This document shows, in pieces, positions 17,492 through 26,774 of a DNA stretch of 64,000 nt. Numbering within the stretch: the stretch's first letter is position 1; each line of letters starts with the position of its first letter. Origin of the DNA: Methanocatella intestini (GTDB taxonomy: Archaea; Methanobacteriota; Methanobacteria; Methanobacteriales; Methanobacteriaceae); assembly GCF_002252585.1 (NCBI RefSeq), contig NZ_NQLD01000011.1; one strand, written 5' to 3'. The position numbers and the translations under genes are program-made. Under the pieces are notes generated by a model. That model searched no databases and was not told the DNA's origin. It saw only the letters and a list, made by a program, of their open reading frames with translations.

Positions 17492-17902
17492 CTATTTAAG
17501 TGGTACAAACATAGATGATCTTGTAGCTCCCATACCTGGGTCTCCATGTTGAACTTTTTGTCTTGTTGGTGCAAATTCACCAAAGTAACAACCAATCATT
17601 TCTGGTTCGATTGTAACTTCAACAAAGTTTTGACCATTGTAAATACCGAAAGTTGTTCCAACCATTTCAGGTAAAACAATCATATCCCTACAATGGGTCC
17701 TGATTACAACAGGCCTACCATCTTTGCTGCCTTCTTTATTTAACTTCCTCATTTTATCCAAAACAATTTGTTGTCTTGGTAAAAATCCTCTTTTTAAAGA
17801 CCTTCTTTGTCTTGCAGGGAATAATTCCATTACTTCCTCTAAAGACATGTCTTGTAATTCTTCAAGAGTATAACCTTTATATTTAAATATTTTTCTTGCC
17901 AA
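17492..17902 (-). CDS. rps19: Ribosomal protein S19 (uS19)
   Basis: This 136-residue head protein of the small subunit is of the long archaeal (S15-like) type. It has the signature VVIRTHCRDMIVLPEMVGTTFGIYNGQNFVEVTIEPEMIGCYFGEF. The start is a TTG at 17902 with GGTG exactly five bases upstream, so the non-ATG start is well supported. Confidence 0.95.
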   Translation of the reverse strand: MARKIFKYKGYTLEELQDMSLEEVMELFPARQRRSLKRGFLPRQQIVLDKMRKLNKEGSKDGRPVVIRTHCRDMIVLPEMVGTTFGIYNGQNFVEVTIEPEMIGCYFGEFAPTRQKVQHGDPGMGATRSSMFVPLK

Positions 17903-17917
17903 TGAAACACCCTCTAT

Positions 17918-18643
17918 CTATCTTTTTAATCCTGTTCTTTTAGCTGCAATTGAACCAACTTTTCTTCCTGGTGGTGCATGTCTTGAAACAGTAGTTGGAC
18001 GACCAGGATGTTGCCTGTTACCTCCCCCGTGAGGGTGATCAACAGCGTTCATAGCTACTCCTCTTACAGTCATGAATTTCTTACCTTTAGCTTTGTAAGC
18101 ATGCCATCTGTTACCAGCTTTAAGGAATGGTTTTTCTTTTCTTCCTCCTCCAGCTACAACACCGATACTTGCACGGCATCTTGGGTTAAGATATTTTAAT
18201 TCACCAGATGGTAATTCTACAACAGATTGATTAGCATCATGAGTAATTAAAGAAGCATAAGTTCCAGATGATCTTACAAAACGACCTCCGTCTCCAGGAG
18301 TGTTTTCAATATCATAAATAGGAGTTCCTTCTGGAATTTCAGCAAGAGGTAAAGTATTACCAAATTTAATAGGAGCAGAAATACCACATTCAATTTCATC
18401 ATCAATTTGAATGCTTTCAGGTGCTAAGATAAATTTCTTTTCACCATTTTCAAATTTTACTTCTGCAATTGGAGCAGTTCTTGCTGGATCGTGTACAATA
18501 TCAGTAACAATTCCTTTAATACTACCTTCTTTTTCTAATGCATCGTAAGACCTGTATCTGATTTTATCTTTAAAACGATGAGAAGCAACACGGTGAGCAG
18601 GAGTTCCTCTTCCTCTTCTTTGAATTATTAATCGTTTTCCCAT
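17918..18643 (-). CDS. rpl2: Ribosomal protein L2 (uL2)
   Basis: uL2 is required for subunit joining and peptidyl transfer. The 241 residues carry the essential GVAMNAVDHPHGGGNRQHPGRPTTVSRHAPPG motif, which includes the catalytic-centre His (HPHGGG). The RxRRGRGTPAHRVASHRFKDKIRYR N-terminus is the archaeal form. Confidence 0.97.
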   Translation of the reverse strand: MGKRLIIQRRGRGTPAHRVASHRFKDKIRYRSYDALEKEGSIKGIVTDIVHDPARTAPIAEVKFENGEKKFILAPESIQIDDEIECGISAPIKFGNTLPLAEIPEGTPIYDIENTPGDGGRFVRSSGTYASLITHDANQSVVELPSGELKYLNPRCRASIGVVAGGGRKEKPFLKAGNRWHAYKAKGKKFMTVRGVAMNAVDHPHGGGNRQHPGRPTTVSRHAPPGRKVGSIAAKRTGLKR

Positions 18644-18655
18644 TATAATTCCTCC

Positions 18656-18916
18656 TTAGAATACTCCTATTTTGACAGCGAGTTCTTCTGCCATTTCTTC
18701 TTCAACAAGTTTAATAAATGCTACTTTATTACCACGAGGAGTGATATGAGTAGTTACTCTAGCTACTTTTTCTTCGTATAACTCTTCAAAAGCCCTTTTA
18801 ATTTGACCTTTGTTAGCACTACGTTTTACAACAAAAGTAATCTCATTATTTTTATCGATTAAATTCATGGTTTTTTCAGTAACATGAGGTTTAATAATAA
18901 TTGAGTATGAATCCAT
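18656..18916 (-). CDS. rpl23: Ribosomal protein L23 (uL23)
   Basis: uL23 sits at the tunnel exit and is the docking site for SRP. I take the start at 18916 (MDSYSIIIKPHVTEKTM), with GGTG six bases upstream. The GTG at 18925 is itself part of that GGTG. The 86 residues match the archaeal length. The KRSANKGQIKRAFEELYEEKVARVTTHITPRG segment is the family signature. Confidence 0.95.
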   Translation of the reverse strand: MDSYSIIIKPHVTEKTMNLIDKNNEITFVVKRSANKGQIKRAFEELYEEKVARVTTHITPRGNKVAFIKLVEEEMAEELAVKIGVF

Positions 18917-18940
18917 AATAATCACCTTATTTATCCAAAA

Positions 18941-19705
18941 TTATTGGAATAAACCTCCTAATTTTTCAACAGCTGATTTAGTGAAAATAGTGAGTCTTCC
19001 TGGGTGAGTACCTGGTGCTAATAATTCTGCATTTAAGTTTTCAACAGTTACTACATCTACACCAGCATGGTTTCTTGCACCTAATTTGATACCGTTATCT
19101 TCACCGACTACTAAAAGAGGTCCTTTTACTTTTTTGTATTTTCTTCCTCTGGTTTTACCCCTACCCGCTCTTATTCTTTTACCTTCTTTAGCACGGGTAA
19201 TGTCATCGTAAACTCCTAAGTTTTGGAAAATTTCACGAGTTTGTTTAGTAGTTTTTACAGAACAAATATCATCTTCAACAATAATATGTACTTGTTCAAG
19301 GTCTCCTAATTTGTGACCTCTGTTTTCAACAAGTTCTTTATTTGCAGTAGCTGCTACAGCAGATCTGATTGCAAATCTTCTTTCTTTTATGTTGATTTTT
19401 TCGTGATGATTTTTTTCAGCTCTTGTAGGATGTGCACGTCTACCACCAACAGCCATTGGTACAAATGCTGCTTTGGAACCGTTTTTAATCCTAGGTACTC
19501 TAGCTGTACCTCTACCGGATCCCCAACCTTTTGCAGAAGTTCTTTTACCTGCTTTAGGATCATTACCCCATGGTTGTACTCTAGCGGTTTGTGCTGAAAT
19601 AACAGCCCTTTTTATTAAATCAGGTCTGTATTCTTCATTAAAAATAGCTGGAAGTTCGATTTCTTCTTTAACTTCCCCTTCCATTGAATAAACGTTTGCT
19701 TTCAT
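18941..19705 (-). CDS. rpl4: Ribosomal protein L4 (uL4)
   Basis: The 254-residue archaeal/eukaryotic L4 (L1e) type has the long internal loop RTSAKGWGSGRGTARVPRIKNGSKAAFVPMAVGGRRAHPTRAEK, which reaches into the exit tunnel. In many species L4 is an autoregulator of its operon. It starts two bases after the rpl3 stop. Confidence 0.96.
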   Translation of the reverse strand: MKANVYSMEGEVKEEIELPAIFNEEYRPDLIKRAVISAQTARVQPWGNDPKAGKRTSAKGWGSGRGTARVPRIKNGSKAAFVPMAVGGRRAHPTRAEKNHHEKINIKERRFAIRSAVAATANKELVENRGHKLGDLEQVHIIVEDDICSVKTTKQTREIFQNLGVYDDITRAKEGKRIRAGRGKTRGRKYKKVKGPLLVVGEDNGIKLGARNHAGVDVVTVENLNAELLAPGTHPGRLTIFTKSAVEKLGGLFQ

Positions 19706-19707
19706 GA

Positions 19708-20718
19708 TTAGACCCCTTGTTTAGATTTTGTACTTATGTAGTTTATTTGAGGCATATCCTCAGACTTTTTATTAGGTCTAATAGGTTGTCTTAAAATAAC
19801 TAATCTTTTAGATGGACCTGGTAATGAACCTTTTACTAAAACATAGTCATTTTTAACAAGACCATATTTTACAAATCCACCATCTGGATTAATTTGATCA
19901 ACTTCATCAGCAGATGCGATTTTTAAGATTTTTTTATTAAACTCAGTTCTTTTATGGTATCCCATTTGACCTGCTTGTGCTACAGTCCACATGGTTCTTG
20001 ATGGAGTCCAAGGTCCAATAGAACCTACGTGTCTTCCTTTACCTGCTCTTACAGCTTTACCATATTGAATTCTGATTCCCCATCTTTTAACTACACCTTG
20101 GAATCCTTTTCCTTTAGTAGTTGCAATTGCATCTACAAATTGACCTTCGTTTAAGATATCACTAGCTTTTACTTCATTACCTAATAATTCTAATGCAGTA
20201 TTTAATTTTTCTTCAGGATTTGCTCCTCCAATACCACATTCAAATATGTCCGGTTTTTTCTTAGGTACGCTAGTTACTTTTGGATTAGTATGGACTAAAA
20301 CTTTAATATCTTCAGTTTTGTCTAATACACCTTGTATTTTTGCAATAGCTTCAGATTTATTGTATTCTTTAGGAAGAGAAATTTTCCTTGAGAGTTCTTC
20401 ATCTAAATTATCTGCAAGTACTTCGGTGATCACTTTTAATCCACGAGAAGTTTTTTCGTATGCTCTAATTCCCATTACTACGACTGGAGGTACTTCCAAT
20501 ACGGTTACTGGAGTGAAAACATCCATACCATTAGTTGGAGAGTTTTTGTCAGAATCAGTCACTAACGCGTGAGTCATACCGACTTTATAACCTGCGAGGC
20601 CGAGTAATTTTGGTTCATCATTTTGTGGCCAAGATTTTATCCTAGGGGTTTCTTTAGCTGCTCTTTTCCTTGGACTAAAAGCAACAGACCCTTTTCTTGG
20701 CTGGTGATGTCTTACCAT
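19708..20718 (-). CDS. rpl3: Ribosomal protein L3 (uL3), first gene of the operon
   Basis: The 336-residue archaeal L3 reaches the peptidyl-transferase centre. It has the conserved GFQGVVKRWGIRIQYGKAVRAGKGRHVGSIGPWTPSRTMWTVAQAGQMGYHKRTEFNKKIL stretch at about residues 210-265. An AGGAGGTAA-type ribosome-binding site precedes the ATG. It leads a run of more than 30 genes with small gaps or overlaps down to cbf5. The structured leader is described separately. Confidence 0.96.
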   Translation of the reverse strand: MVRHHQPRKGSVAFSPRKRAAKETPRIKSWPQNDEPKLLGLAGYKVGMTHALVTDSDKNSPTNGMDVFTPVTVLEVPPVVVMGIRAYEKTSRGLKVITEVLADNLDEELSRKISLPKEYNKSEAIAKIQGVLDKTEDIKVLVHTNPKVTSVPKKKPDIFECGIGGANPEEKLNTALELLGNEVKASDILNEGQFVDAIATTKGKGFQGVVKRWGIRIQYGKAVRAGKGRHVGSIGPWTPSRTMWTVAQAGQMGYHKRTEFNKKILKIASADEVDQINPDGGFVKYGLVKNDYVLVKGSLPGPSKRLVILRQPIRPNKKSEDMPQINYISTKSKQGV

Positions 20719-21055
20719 TTATTTTACCTCCTTAACTAATATTTTCCTTTATTTTATTATATTCAAATTTTTAAATAATAGCTATAAATAGCTATTTTCA
20801 GATTTGGGTAATATTACACCAAGTATAATATTATCCGAGTAATAAATAACCGCAATAAAATCACAGTTAAATAAACATCAAAGTTTAATATATTCTTTTG
20901 AGCGAAATTAATTGAAACATAATTAAGCGCTCGTTTAATGTATAAACCATTCTGCGCTAAGTAATTTTTAGGAGAGTCCTAAAAACATCAATGTATAAAA
21001 AGTTGAGCAAATTATCTATTAGCCATGTATAAAAACTAATAATTAATAAAGAGAA
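20719..21055 (-). promoter_or_regulatory. Leader and promoter region of the ribosomal operon, with hairpins
   Basis: No gene is visible in these 337 bases. On the minus strand the word TTTATACAT occurs three times (about 20937-20947, 20992-21000 and 21025-21033), each a plausible archaeal TATA box. Hairpins between them and rpl3 include TTTTTAGGA/TCCTAAAAA with a three-base loop (20965-20985), GAGCG...CGCTC with A/T-rich extension (20900-20932), a GGxTAATATTA pair (about 20807-20839) and AATAGCTA/TAGCTATT with a TAAA loop (20777-20796). The region probably contains tandem promoters and an RNA leader; any autoregulation is inference. Confidence 0.6.
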
Positions 21056-21883
21056 TTAAAATCTCAAAATGTTGAATAAAGAAAGTGTAGCGACAACTGC
21101 CTCTTCAGTTCTAACAGTTTCAGTTCCTTGGTTAGGGATAGTATTTAACTTAATATGTTCCCAATTACCGCTAGAAACATCTTCTGAAATTGAAGAATAT
21201 GGGCCACCAAACAAAATAGCAATATTTTTAAATTCATCTACTTTAAGTTTTAATTCATCAAAAATAGAATCAATATAATCCCCATATCTTGTAGTTTCAA
21301 CAACAAAATCTGGTTTAATTAATTTTAAGCTATTTTTAAGACTCTTATTAGAAGATATTACATTATATCCCCAGTAAATGTCATCTGGTTTATCAGGTGT
21401 GACTATTACTTCTTTCTTAGCAATTTTTGTAATCTTAAAGTTAAAAATTTTCTTAACAGTAAGTTGCTCTTTGCAGAATGCAAGTTTATCCATACCTATA
21501 TCAACAAAAGTTCCTTTCTTATTTCTTTTAACAGTAAATCCCTGTCTATAGTCGCCCACGTCTGGTTGACTATTAACTGGATGATGAGGAGCTCTAAGTG
21601 GTGGAAGAATACCTACATGCTTAAGTTCTGGTCTTATAGGAAATGCACTTTTCCTCAAATACTGAGGAGTGTTCATATAATTTAAAACTTCAGCAATAAA
21701 TTCTCCATCTTCTTCCCCATTTTCATTTTTAATGTGGTCATCATTATAAATAACAACATTATCAATCTGAAATACTGCTAAAGCTCTACCTAAAACTCCC
21801 ACTTTAAAAGTACGAACTTTAAGATCTTTAGATTCAGATAGAAAAGAATTCGGAATAAATACAGATAGCTCATCTTTATACAT
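21056..21883 (-). CDS. SPOUT-family RNA methyltransferase (COG2106, SPOUT1-like)
   Basis: The 275-residue protein matches the COG2106 family, homologous to human SPOUT1/C9orf114, a predicted AdoMet-dependent SPOUT-fold RNA methyltransferase. Visible features are LRKSAFPIRPELKHVGILPPLRAPHHP near residues 75-105 and the C-terminal SPOUT knot with ILFGGPYSSISEDV and NTIPNQGTETVRTEEAVVATLSLFN. The NQGTETVRTEEA segment is the cofactor-binding loop. In Methanobacteriales it stands just ahead of rpl3, which suggests an rRNA or ribosome-related target. A TATA box (TTTATATAC) lies near 21912. Confidence 0.85.
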   Translation of the reverse strand: MYKDELSVFIPNSFLSESKDLKVRTFKVGVLGRALAVFQIDNVVIYNDDHIKNENGEEDGEFIAEVLNYMNTPQYLRKSAFPIRPELKHVGILPPLRAPHHPVNSQPDVGDYRQGFTVKRNKKGTFVDIGMDKLAFCKEQLTVKKIFNFKITKIAKKEVIVTPDKPDDIYWGYNVISSNKSLKNSLKLIKPDFVVETTRYGDYIDSIFDELKLKVDEFKNIAILFGGPYSSISEDVSSGNWEHIKLNTIPNQGTETVRTEEAVVATLSLFNILRF

Positions 21884-22101
21884 TATTTTAATATTAGTAA
21901 AATAAAGTATATAAAGATTTCCCTACATTTACATAGCTATCACTAATAGACTTATACATTTTATAAATATTATATCAATTATAATATCTGTAGCCATCTT
22001 ATTATGCTACCAACTTTTATACTCATAAGGAATATATTAATATAATATATAGATTATGTAGTATATAAAGGTATTGTTTTTCTATTTAAAATAAGTAAAA
22101 T

Positions 22102-22716
22102 TTAAAGTAAAGCTCGAATTACTATTATTTCAACATTTGCAGATTCCTTTGTATGAAATTCATAAATTTTAGGAATGGGAAAATTATATCTGAAAATATG
22201 GGTAATTTCCAAATCATTTTTTTCAAAATAGCTAATTAAAAACTCCTCAGTTGATGCCATATGAAAGGAATACAAAACTTCTGGAGACAGTTCAATAGCC
22301 TTATTGATAAATTTTAAATCAGACCCCTTTTTTGCATTTTTTTGTGATCCGAATGGTGGATTTTGAAAAATAGTATCAACATCAAAGTCATTTTCCAAAT
22401 CACAAACATCACCACATATAAATTCAACATCCCCACAGTAACTGCTGGCTAAATCAATGGATTCTTTATCAATATCAACACCAACAGCAGAAGTAGCACC
22501 TAATAACATAGATGCAATTGCAAATATTCCAGTTCCACAGCCTAAATCCATTACTTTTTTATCTACTATATCATCTAAAGAATATGCATTCCATAACAAA
22601 TCTGATGCAATAACAGCAGGAGTAGAATACTGTTCAAGGTCTACTTTCGGATTTGGATGACTGGGAACATTTTGTATAGCCATTTCCAAATGTTTCTTTT
22701 TAGTAATTTTTTTCAT
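22102..22716 (-). CDS. METTL5-like N6-adenine RNA methyltransferase
   Basis: This 204-residue class I AdoMet methyltransferase has motif I DLGCGTG at residues 57-63, the acidic residue GVDID at 79-83 and the N6-adenine catalytic motif NPPF at 119-122. Together with the N-terminal LEQYSTPAVIASDLLWNAY, this is the COG2263/METTL5 family. The human homologue makes m6A in 18S rRNA; the archaeal target is inferred to be 16S rRNA. It has no evident ribosome-binding site and may be leaderless. It is transcribed away from pycA. Confidence 0.85.
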   Translation of the reverse strand: MKKITKKKHLEMAIQNVPSHPNPKVDLEQYSTPAVIASDLLWNAYSLDDIVDKKVMDLGCGTGIFAIASMLLGATSAVGVDIDKESIDLASSYCGDVEFICGDVCDLENDFDVDTIFQNPPFGSQKNAKKGSDLKFINKAIELSPEVLYSFHMASTEEFLISYFEKNDLEITHIFRYNFPIPKIYEFHTKESANVEIIVIRALL

Positions 22717-22786
22717 CTAAACAACATATTTAATTATTATTTCTTATATAATTATATTATTAATAAAAATTAAAAAGAGGTTTCGA

Positions 22787-24280
22787 ATGTTTGAAAAGAT
22801 ATTAATTGCAAATAGAGGAGAAATTGCAATAAGAGTTATGCGTGCCTGTCGTGAGCTTGATATCCAAAGCGTAGCTATATACTCTGATGCAGATACAACA
22901 TCCCTTTATACAAACTATGCTGATGAAAGCTACCCTTTAGGTAATCCTTCCCCAGCCAAGTCTTATTTAAATATAGAAAAAATCATAGATATTGCACTTG
23001 AATCTGGAGCCGATGCTATTCACCCAGGATACGGATTTTTAGCTGAAAACCCTAAATTTGGTGAAGCATGTGAAAAAAATGGAATTAAACTTATAGGACC
23101 TACCGGTGACGTGATCCATCAAATGGGAGATAAAATAACTTCAAAAGCTCTTATGAAAAAAGCTGGAGTTCCTGTTATCGAAGGTACTCCTGAAGGAGTT
23201 ACAGACATTGAAGAAGCTAAAGAAATAGCTAGACAAATTGGATATCCTGTAATTGTAAAAGCTTCTGCAGGTGGTGGAGGAATTGGTATGCGTGCTGTTT
23301 ATGAAGAAGACGAATTAGTGCGCGCAATTGAATCTACACAATCTGTTGCTTCTACAAACTTTGGAGATTCAACTGTATTTATTGAAAAATACCTTGAAAA
23401 ACCTAGACATATTGAATTCCAGTTATTAGCTGATGAACATGGAAATGTTATTCATGTAGCTGATAGGGAATGTTCTATCCAAAGAAGACATCAGAAATTA
23501 CTTGAAGAGGCACCTTCCCCAATTATGACTGAAGAACTTAGAGCTGAAATGGGAGCAAGTGCAGTAAAAGCTGCTGAATATATCGGTTATACCAGTGCAG
23601 GTACTGTTGAATTCTTATATGACAATGGCCAATATTACTTCCTTGAAATGAACACCCGTATTCAAGTAGAACACCCAATTACCGAACTTGTTACAAATAC
23701 CGATTTGATTAAAGAACAAATCAGAATAGCTAATGGTGATGAACTCAGTTACGAACAGAAAGATATACAAGTATCAGGTCATGCAATCGAATGTCGTATT
23801 AATGCAGAAGATCCGTTAAACGATTTTGCACCAAATCCTGGTAAAATTACCGGTTACAGATCTCCTGGAGGGCCTGGTGTACGTTTAGATAGTGGAGTTT
23901 ATATGAATTATACCATTCCTACTTTCTATGATTCCATGATTTCAAAACTAGTAACCTGGGGAAGAACTAGAGATGACTCCATAGCCAGAATGAAAAGAGC
24001 ATTAAGCGAATACATTATTTTAGGAGTTAAAACTACAATTCCGTTCCATAAAGCTATTTTAAGAAATCCTAACTTTATTAGTGGTGACTTAAACACTCAC
24101 TTTATTGACCAATACAAAAACGGTATTGAAAGTGAAATGGTTAATGTGATTGCAGAAGATTTGGAAAATGTAAATAAAATGAAATCCACTTTTATACCAA
24201 GTAAAAAAATAGCTGCAATTTCTGCTGCTGTTGGATCTTATTTAAATACTGCTAAAAACCAACAAATGAATAAAAAATAA
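22787..24280 (+). CDS. pycA: Pyruvate carboxylase subunit A (biotin carboxylase)
   Basis: The 497-residue subunit uses ATP and bicarbonate to carboxylate the biotin carried by PycB. The product transfers CO2 to pyruvate, giving oxaloacetate for the incomplete reductive TCA route. Visible are the N-terminal KILIANRGEIAIRVMRACRE, the ATP-grasp Gly loop KASAGGGGIGMRA near residues 160-172, and EMNTRIQVEHPITE with catalytic Arg/Glu residues. The two-subunit PycAB form is typical of methanogens. PycB is not in the window. The start has GAGGT five bases upstream. birA follows by 15 bases. Confidence 0.95.
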   Translation: MFEKILIANRGEIAIRVMRACRELDIQSVAIYSDADTTSLYTNYADESYPLGNPSPAKSYLNIEKIIDIALESGADAIHPGYGFLAENPKFGEACEKNGIKLIGPTGDVIHQMGDKITSKALMKKAGVPVIEGTPEGVTDIEEAKEIARQIGYPVIVKASAGGGGIGMRAVYEEDELVRAIESTQSVASTNFGDSTVFIEKYLEKPRHIEFQLLADEHGNVIHVADRECSIQRRHQKLLEEAPSPIMTEELRAEMGASAVKAAEYIGYTSAGTVEFLYDNGQYYFLEMNTRIQVEHPITELVTNTDLIKEQIRIANGDELSYEQKDIQVSGHAIECRINAEDPLNDFAPNPGKITGYRSPGGPGVRLDSGVYMNYTIPTFYDSMISKLVTWGRTRDDSIARMKRALSEYIILGVKTTIPFHKAILRNPNFISGDLNTHFIDQYKNGIESEMVNVIAEDLENVNKMKSTFIPSKKIAAISAAVGSYLNTAKNQQMNKK

Positions 24281-24295
24281 ATTGGGGATTTAGAA

Positions 24296-25213
24296 ATGCA
24301 AAATGAAATAGTAAAGCTATTGAAAAAAGAGGGAAAATTATCTGAAAAAACTATTGATGAAATAAGCAATATTGAGATTGGTGATTTTTCTGATTTAGTC
24401 AGAGAACTTGGAAAAGAAGAAACTGAACACATTAAAAGAGATGAAATCTCAAAAAACTTAAACACCAAATACATAGGTAAAGATATCTATATATTTAATG
24501 AAGTAATGTCTACAAACACAATAGCTAAATTTTTATCAATGAATGGTGTTGGAAACGGAGCAGTTGTAATTTCTGAAAAGCAAACAAAAGCTAGAGGCAG
24601 ATCAGGTAAAAACTGGGAATCTCCTCTTGGTGGTGTCTGGTTATCAATTATATTAAATCCAAATGTAAACCACTCCAAAATCCCATTAATTACCCTTGCA
24701 ACTGGTGTGGCTGTTGAAAATACCTTAAAAAGAATAGGTGTTAAAAATGCCGAAATAAAATGGCCTAATGACATTTTAATTCATGGCAAAAAAGTCTGTG
24801 GAATACTGACTGAAGCAATAACCAGCTTTAACACTATTGAAAGTGTTATTATTGGTGTTGGAATTGATGCAAACATAAGCATTGAAAACTTCCCTGAAGA
24901 ATTACGGGAAAACATGACAACATTAAATGATGAAATTGGTGAAAAAGTCGATGAAAACCTTCTAATTAAATTATTCTTAGAAGAATTTGAAAAAATCAGC
25001 GAACAGTTCATAAATGAAGAATACGAAACTATCTTAAAAGAATGGAGAAAAAACTCCTACACTATTGGAAAAATCGTAGAAGTACACGAACCATTCAGCA
25101 AACCTTATGACGGTTATGTTTTAGGTATCAGCAGAGACGGATCATTAGTTGTGGAAAAAATTGATGGAACTTTAGAAAAAGTAATATCTGGAGAATGTAT
25201 AATTAAGAAGTAA
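24296..25213 (+). CDS. birA: Biotin--[acetyl-CoA carboxylase/pyruvate carboxylase] ligase
   Basis: The enzyme activates biotin with ATP and attaches it to the PycB lysine. The 305-residue protein has an N-terminal region of about 55 residues that may be a degenerate helical domain, rather than a clear winged helix. The catalytic core has QTKARGRSGKNWESPLGGVWLSIIL, the KWPNDI motif and GVGIDANI. The C-terminal SH3-like domain ends in EGxLEKVISGEC-type sequence. Cotranscription with pycA gives its substrate. Its last 11 bases overlap the convergent gene at 25203. Confidence 0.93.
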   Translation: MQNEIVKLLKKEGKLSEKTIDEISNIEIGDFSDLVRELGKEETEHIKRDEISKNLNTKYIGKDIYIFNEVMSTNTIAKFLSMNGVGNGAVVISEKQTKARGRSGKNWESPLGGVWLSIILNPNVNHSKIPLITLATGVAVENTLKRIGVKNAEIKWPNDILIHGKKVCGILTEAITSFNTIESVIIGVGIDANISIENFPEELRENMTTLNDEIGEKVDENLLIKLFLEEFEKISEQFINEEYETILKEWRKNSYTIGKIVEVHEPFSKPYDGYVLGISRDGSLVVEKIDGTLEKVISGECIIKK

Positions 25214-26357
25214 ATACAATCTCCCTGCATTTATCTTCATTTGTAACTACTTCCTGTAGCTTATTAAATGAAGATTCTATTTTTTTATTTAAATCATTTA
25301 AATCTAAATTAAATGCATCTTTTGTAGACAAATCAAATCTTATTGTTGTAGATGCACCGGGCATTGAAACTGGAGGAATTGTAATAATTCCATGGTCTTT
25401 TAATAATATAAATGCAAAAATAAATGCCAAATCATTATCAGATAAATTATGTGAAACTTTAACTTCACTAGCTAAATCATGAGATGAAATCATGACTCCT
25501 GTTGGAGTTTCACTAAAAGCATTGAAATTCTTACTTAATAATTTAAACAGTTCTTCTTTTCTTGAAAATCCTTTAATTAAATTTTCACCCTTAAAATTTT
25601 TAATACCGTTAATCATAGCTAAAATAGCTGGAGGCTGTGCTTCAAGACCAAATTGATTAGCTTTAATTTTAATTTTATCAACTAAATCTTCACGACCTGC
25701 CATTAATCCGCCTCTAGGACCAGGCATTAATTTATCAGTACTGGTAATTGCAATATCTGCACCTAAATCACAGGCTTTTTTCTGTTTAAATACAACAGTT
25801 CTAAGTCTGGCTCCTGATGCATCATCAACCATAACAGGAATATTCTGTTTGTGAGCCATTTCAATGACTTTTTTAAAAATATCTTCATCAATGACTTTAT
25901 GATCCATTGTTGAACCTGTTACAACAACTAAAGAAGTATTTTCAGGTATTTCAAATTTATCAAAATCATCAGTTTCAAAATAATTAGCTCCAACCAATTC
26001 ACAGCTTCTCGGAATGGAAGGATGGGCAGGTAATTGGGCAAGGTAATGCACAACATTAGACCCTTTATCAACTAATGAAAGAACAGTAGCTAAAATACCT
26101 GAAGAGGTTCTGTTAAGTGGAAGAATTTTTTCCCCACCTAAATGTCTTTTTCCAACTTCCTGAATTTCATCTTCAAAAATAGCTGGTCCTACATAAGTTT
26201 CAAGTAAACTTAATTGGGATGATGAAGCAATAAATCCTCCAGCCAAACCAGTTAAATCATATAATCCACTGCGACCTTCAGTTTCAATGATGTTTTTTAT
26301 AATAGATAAAGCATTTTCTCTTTTTTTAACTTCATCTAAAGAATTGTTAACTATCAT
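25203..26357 (-). CDS. PLP-dependent enzyme of the MJ0158 / SelA-like family
   Basis: This 384-residue fold-type I PLP enzyme resembles the MJ0158 family, related to selenocysteine synthase SelA. The Schiff-base Lys is in ITSTDKLMPGPRGGLMAG and an Asp in MVDDASGARLRT would hold the pyridine nitrogen. MJ0158 does not make selenocysteine, and its reaction is not firmly established. The start ATG directly follows the TAG of the 108-residue gene, so the two are coupled. No Sec machinery is visible nearby. Confidence 0.8.
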   Translation of the reverse strand: MIVNNSLDEVKKRENALSIIKNIIETEGRSGLYDLTGLAGGFIASSSQLSLLETYVGPAIFEDEIQEVGKRHLGGEKILPLNRTSSGILATVLSLVDKGSNVVHYLAQLPAHPSIPRSCELVGANYFETDDFDKFEIPENTSLVVVTGSTMDHKVIDEDIFKKVIEMAHKQNIPVMVDDASGARLRTVVFKQKKACDLGADIAITSTDKLMPGPRGGLMAGREDLVDKIKIKANQFGLEAQPPAILAMINGIKNFKGENLIKGFSRKEELFKLLSKNFNAFSETPTGVMISSHDLASEVKVSHNLSDNDLAFIFAFILLKDHGIITIPPVSMPGASTTIRFDLSTKDAFNLDLNDLNKKIESSFNKLQEVVTNEDKCREIVFTS

Positions 26358-26684
26358 CTAATCAGAGTCAAATTCTAATTTAAAGTCTTTGAAAGCTTCA
26401 ACAAATGCTTTTAAATCTTTTTCAGGTACTGGCATTTGAACAAACTGTTCATTTTCAGGTTCTTCATAAGAATATTCTGCATCAGTAATTTTACCTTCAG
26501 GAGTTGTCCATAAAATTAAACTGTCACTTAATTCTTCAGGTTTTTTATTAGGGAAAAATATTTCCACAGAAGCTCCTAACTGTACAAAAAACTTTTCTTT
26601 TTCTTCATCACTTTTATTTACTTTTTTAATTTTTCTTACTCTGGATTTCAATTTTTTTTCAGCAAGTTCATTTATATCTGGCAT
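26358..26684 (-). CDS. Conserved hypothetical protein, 108 residues
   Basis: I do not recognise this family. It is small and charged with an N-terminal basic helix (KKLKSRVRKIKKVNKSDEEKEK) and a C-terminal acidic part. It has no membrane segment or metal motif. A TATA-like element (TTATATATAAAT) lies at about 26703-26715. Its stop is followed immediately by the ATG of the MJ0158-like gene, so the two probably act together. Confidence 0.8.
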   Translation of the reverse strand: MPDINELAEKKLKSRVRKIKKVNKSDEEKEKFFVQLGASVEIFFPNKKPEELSDSLILWTTPEGKITDAEYSYEEPENEQFVQMPVPEKDLKAFVEAFKDFKLEFDSD

Positions 26685-26774
26685 TTATAACACATCCTGA
26701 AACTTTATTTATATATAATCTAAATTATAGTTAAAATTCACATATTATATAAGCATTCTTATTTGATTTAAAAA

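Noticed and set aside
25203..26357. Selenocysteine synthase SelA
   Set aside because: The sequence fits the MJ0158 group, which does not form selenocysteine, and no Sec tRNA or selB is visible.
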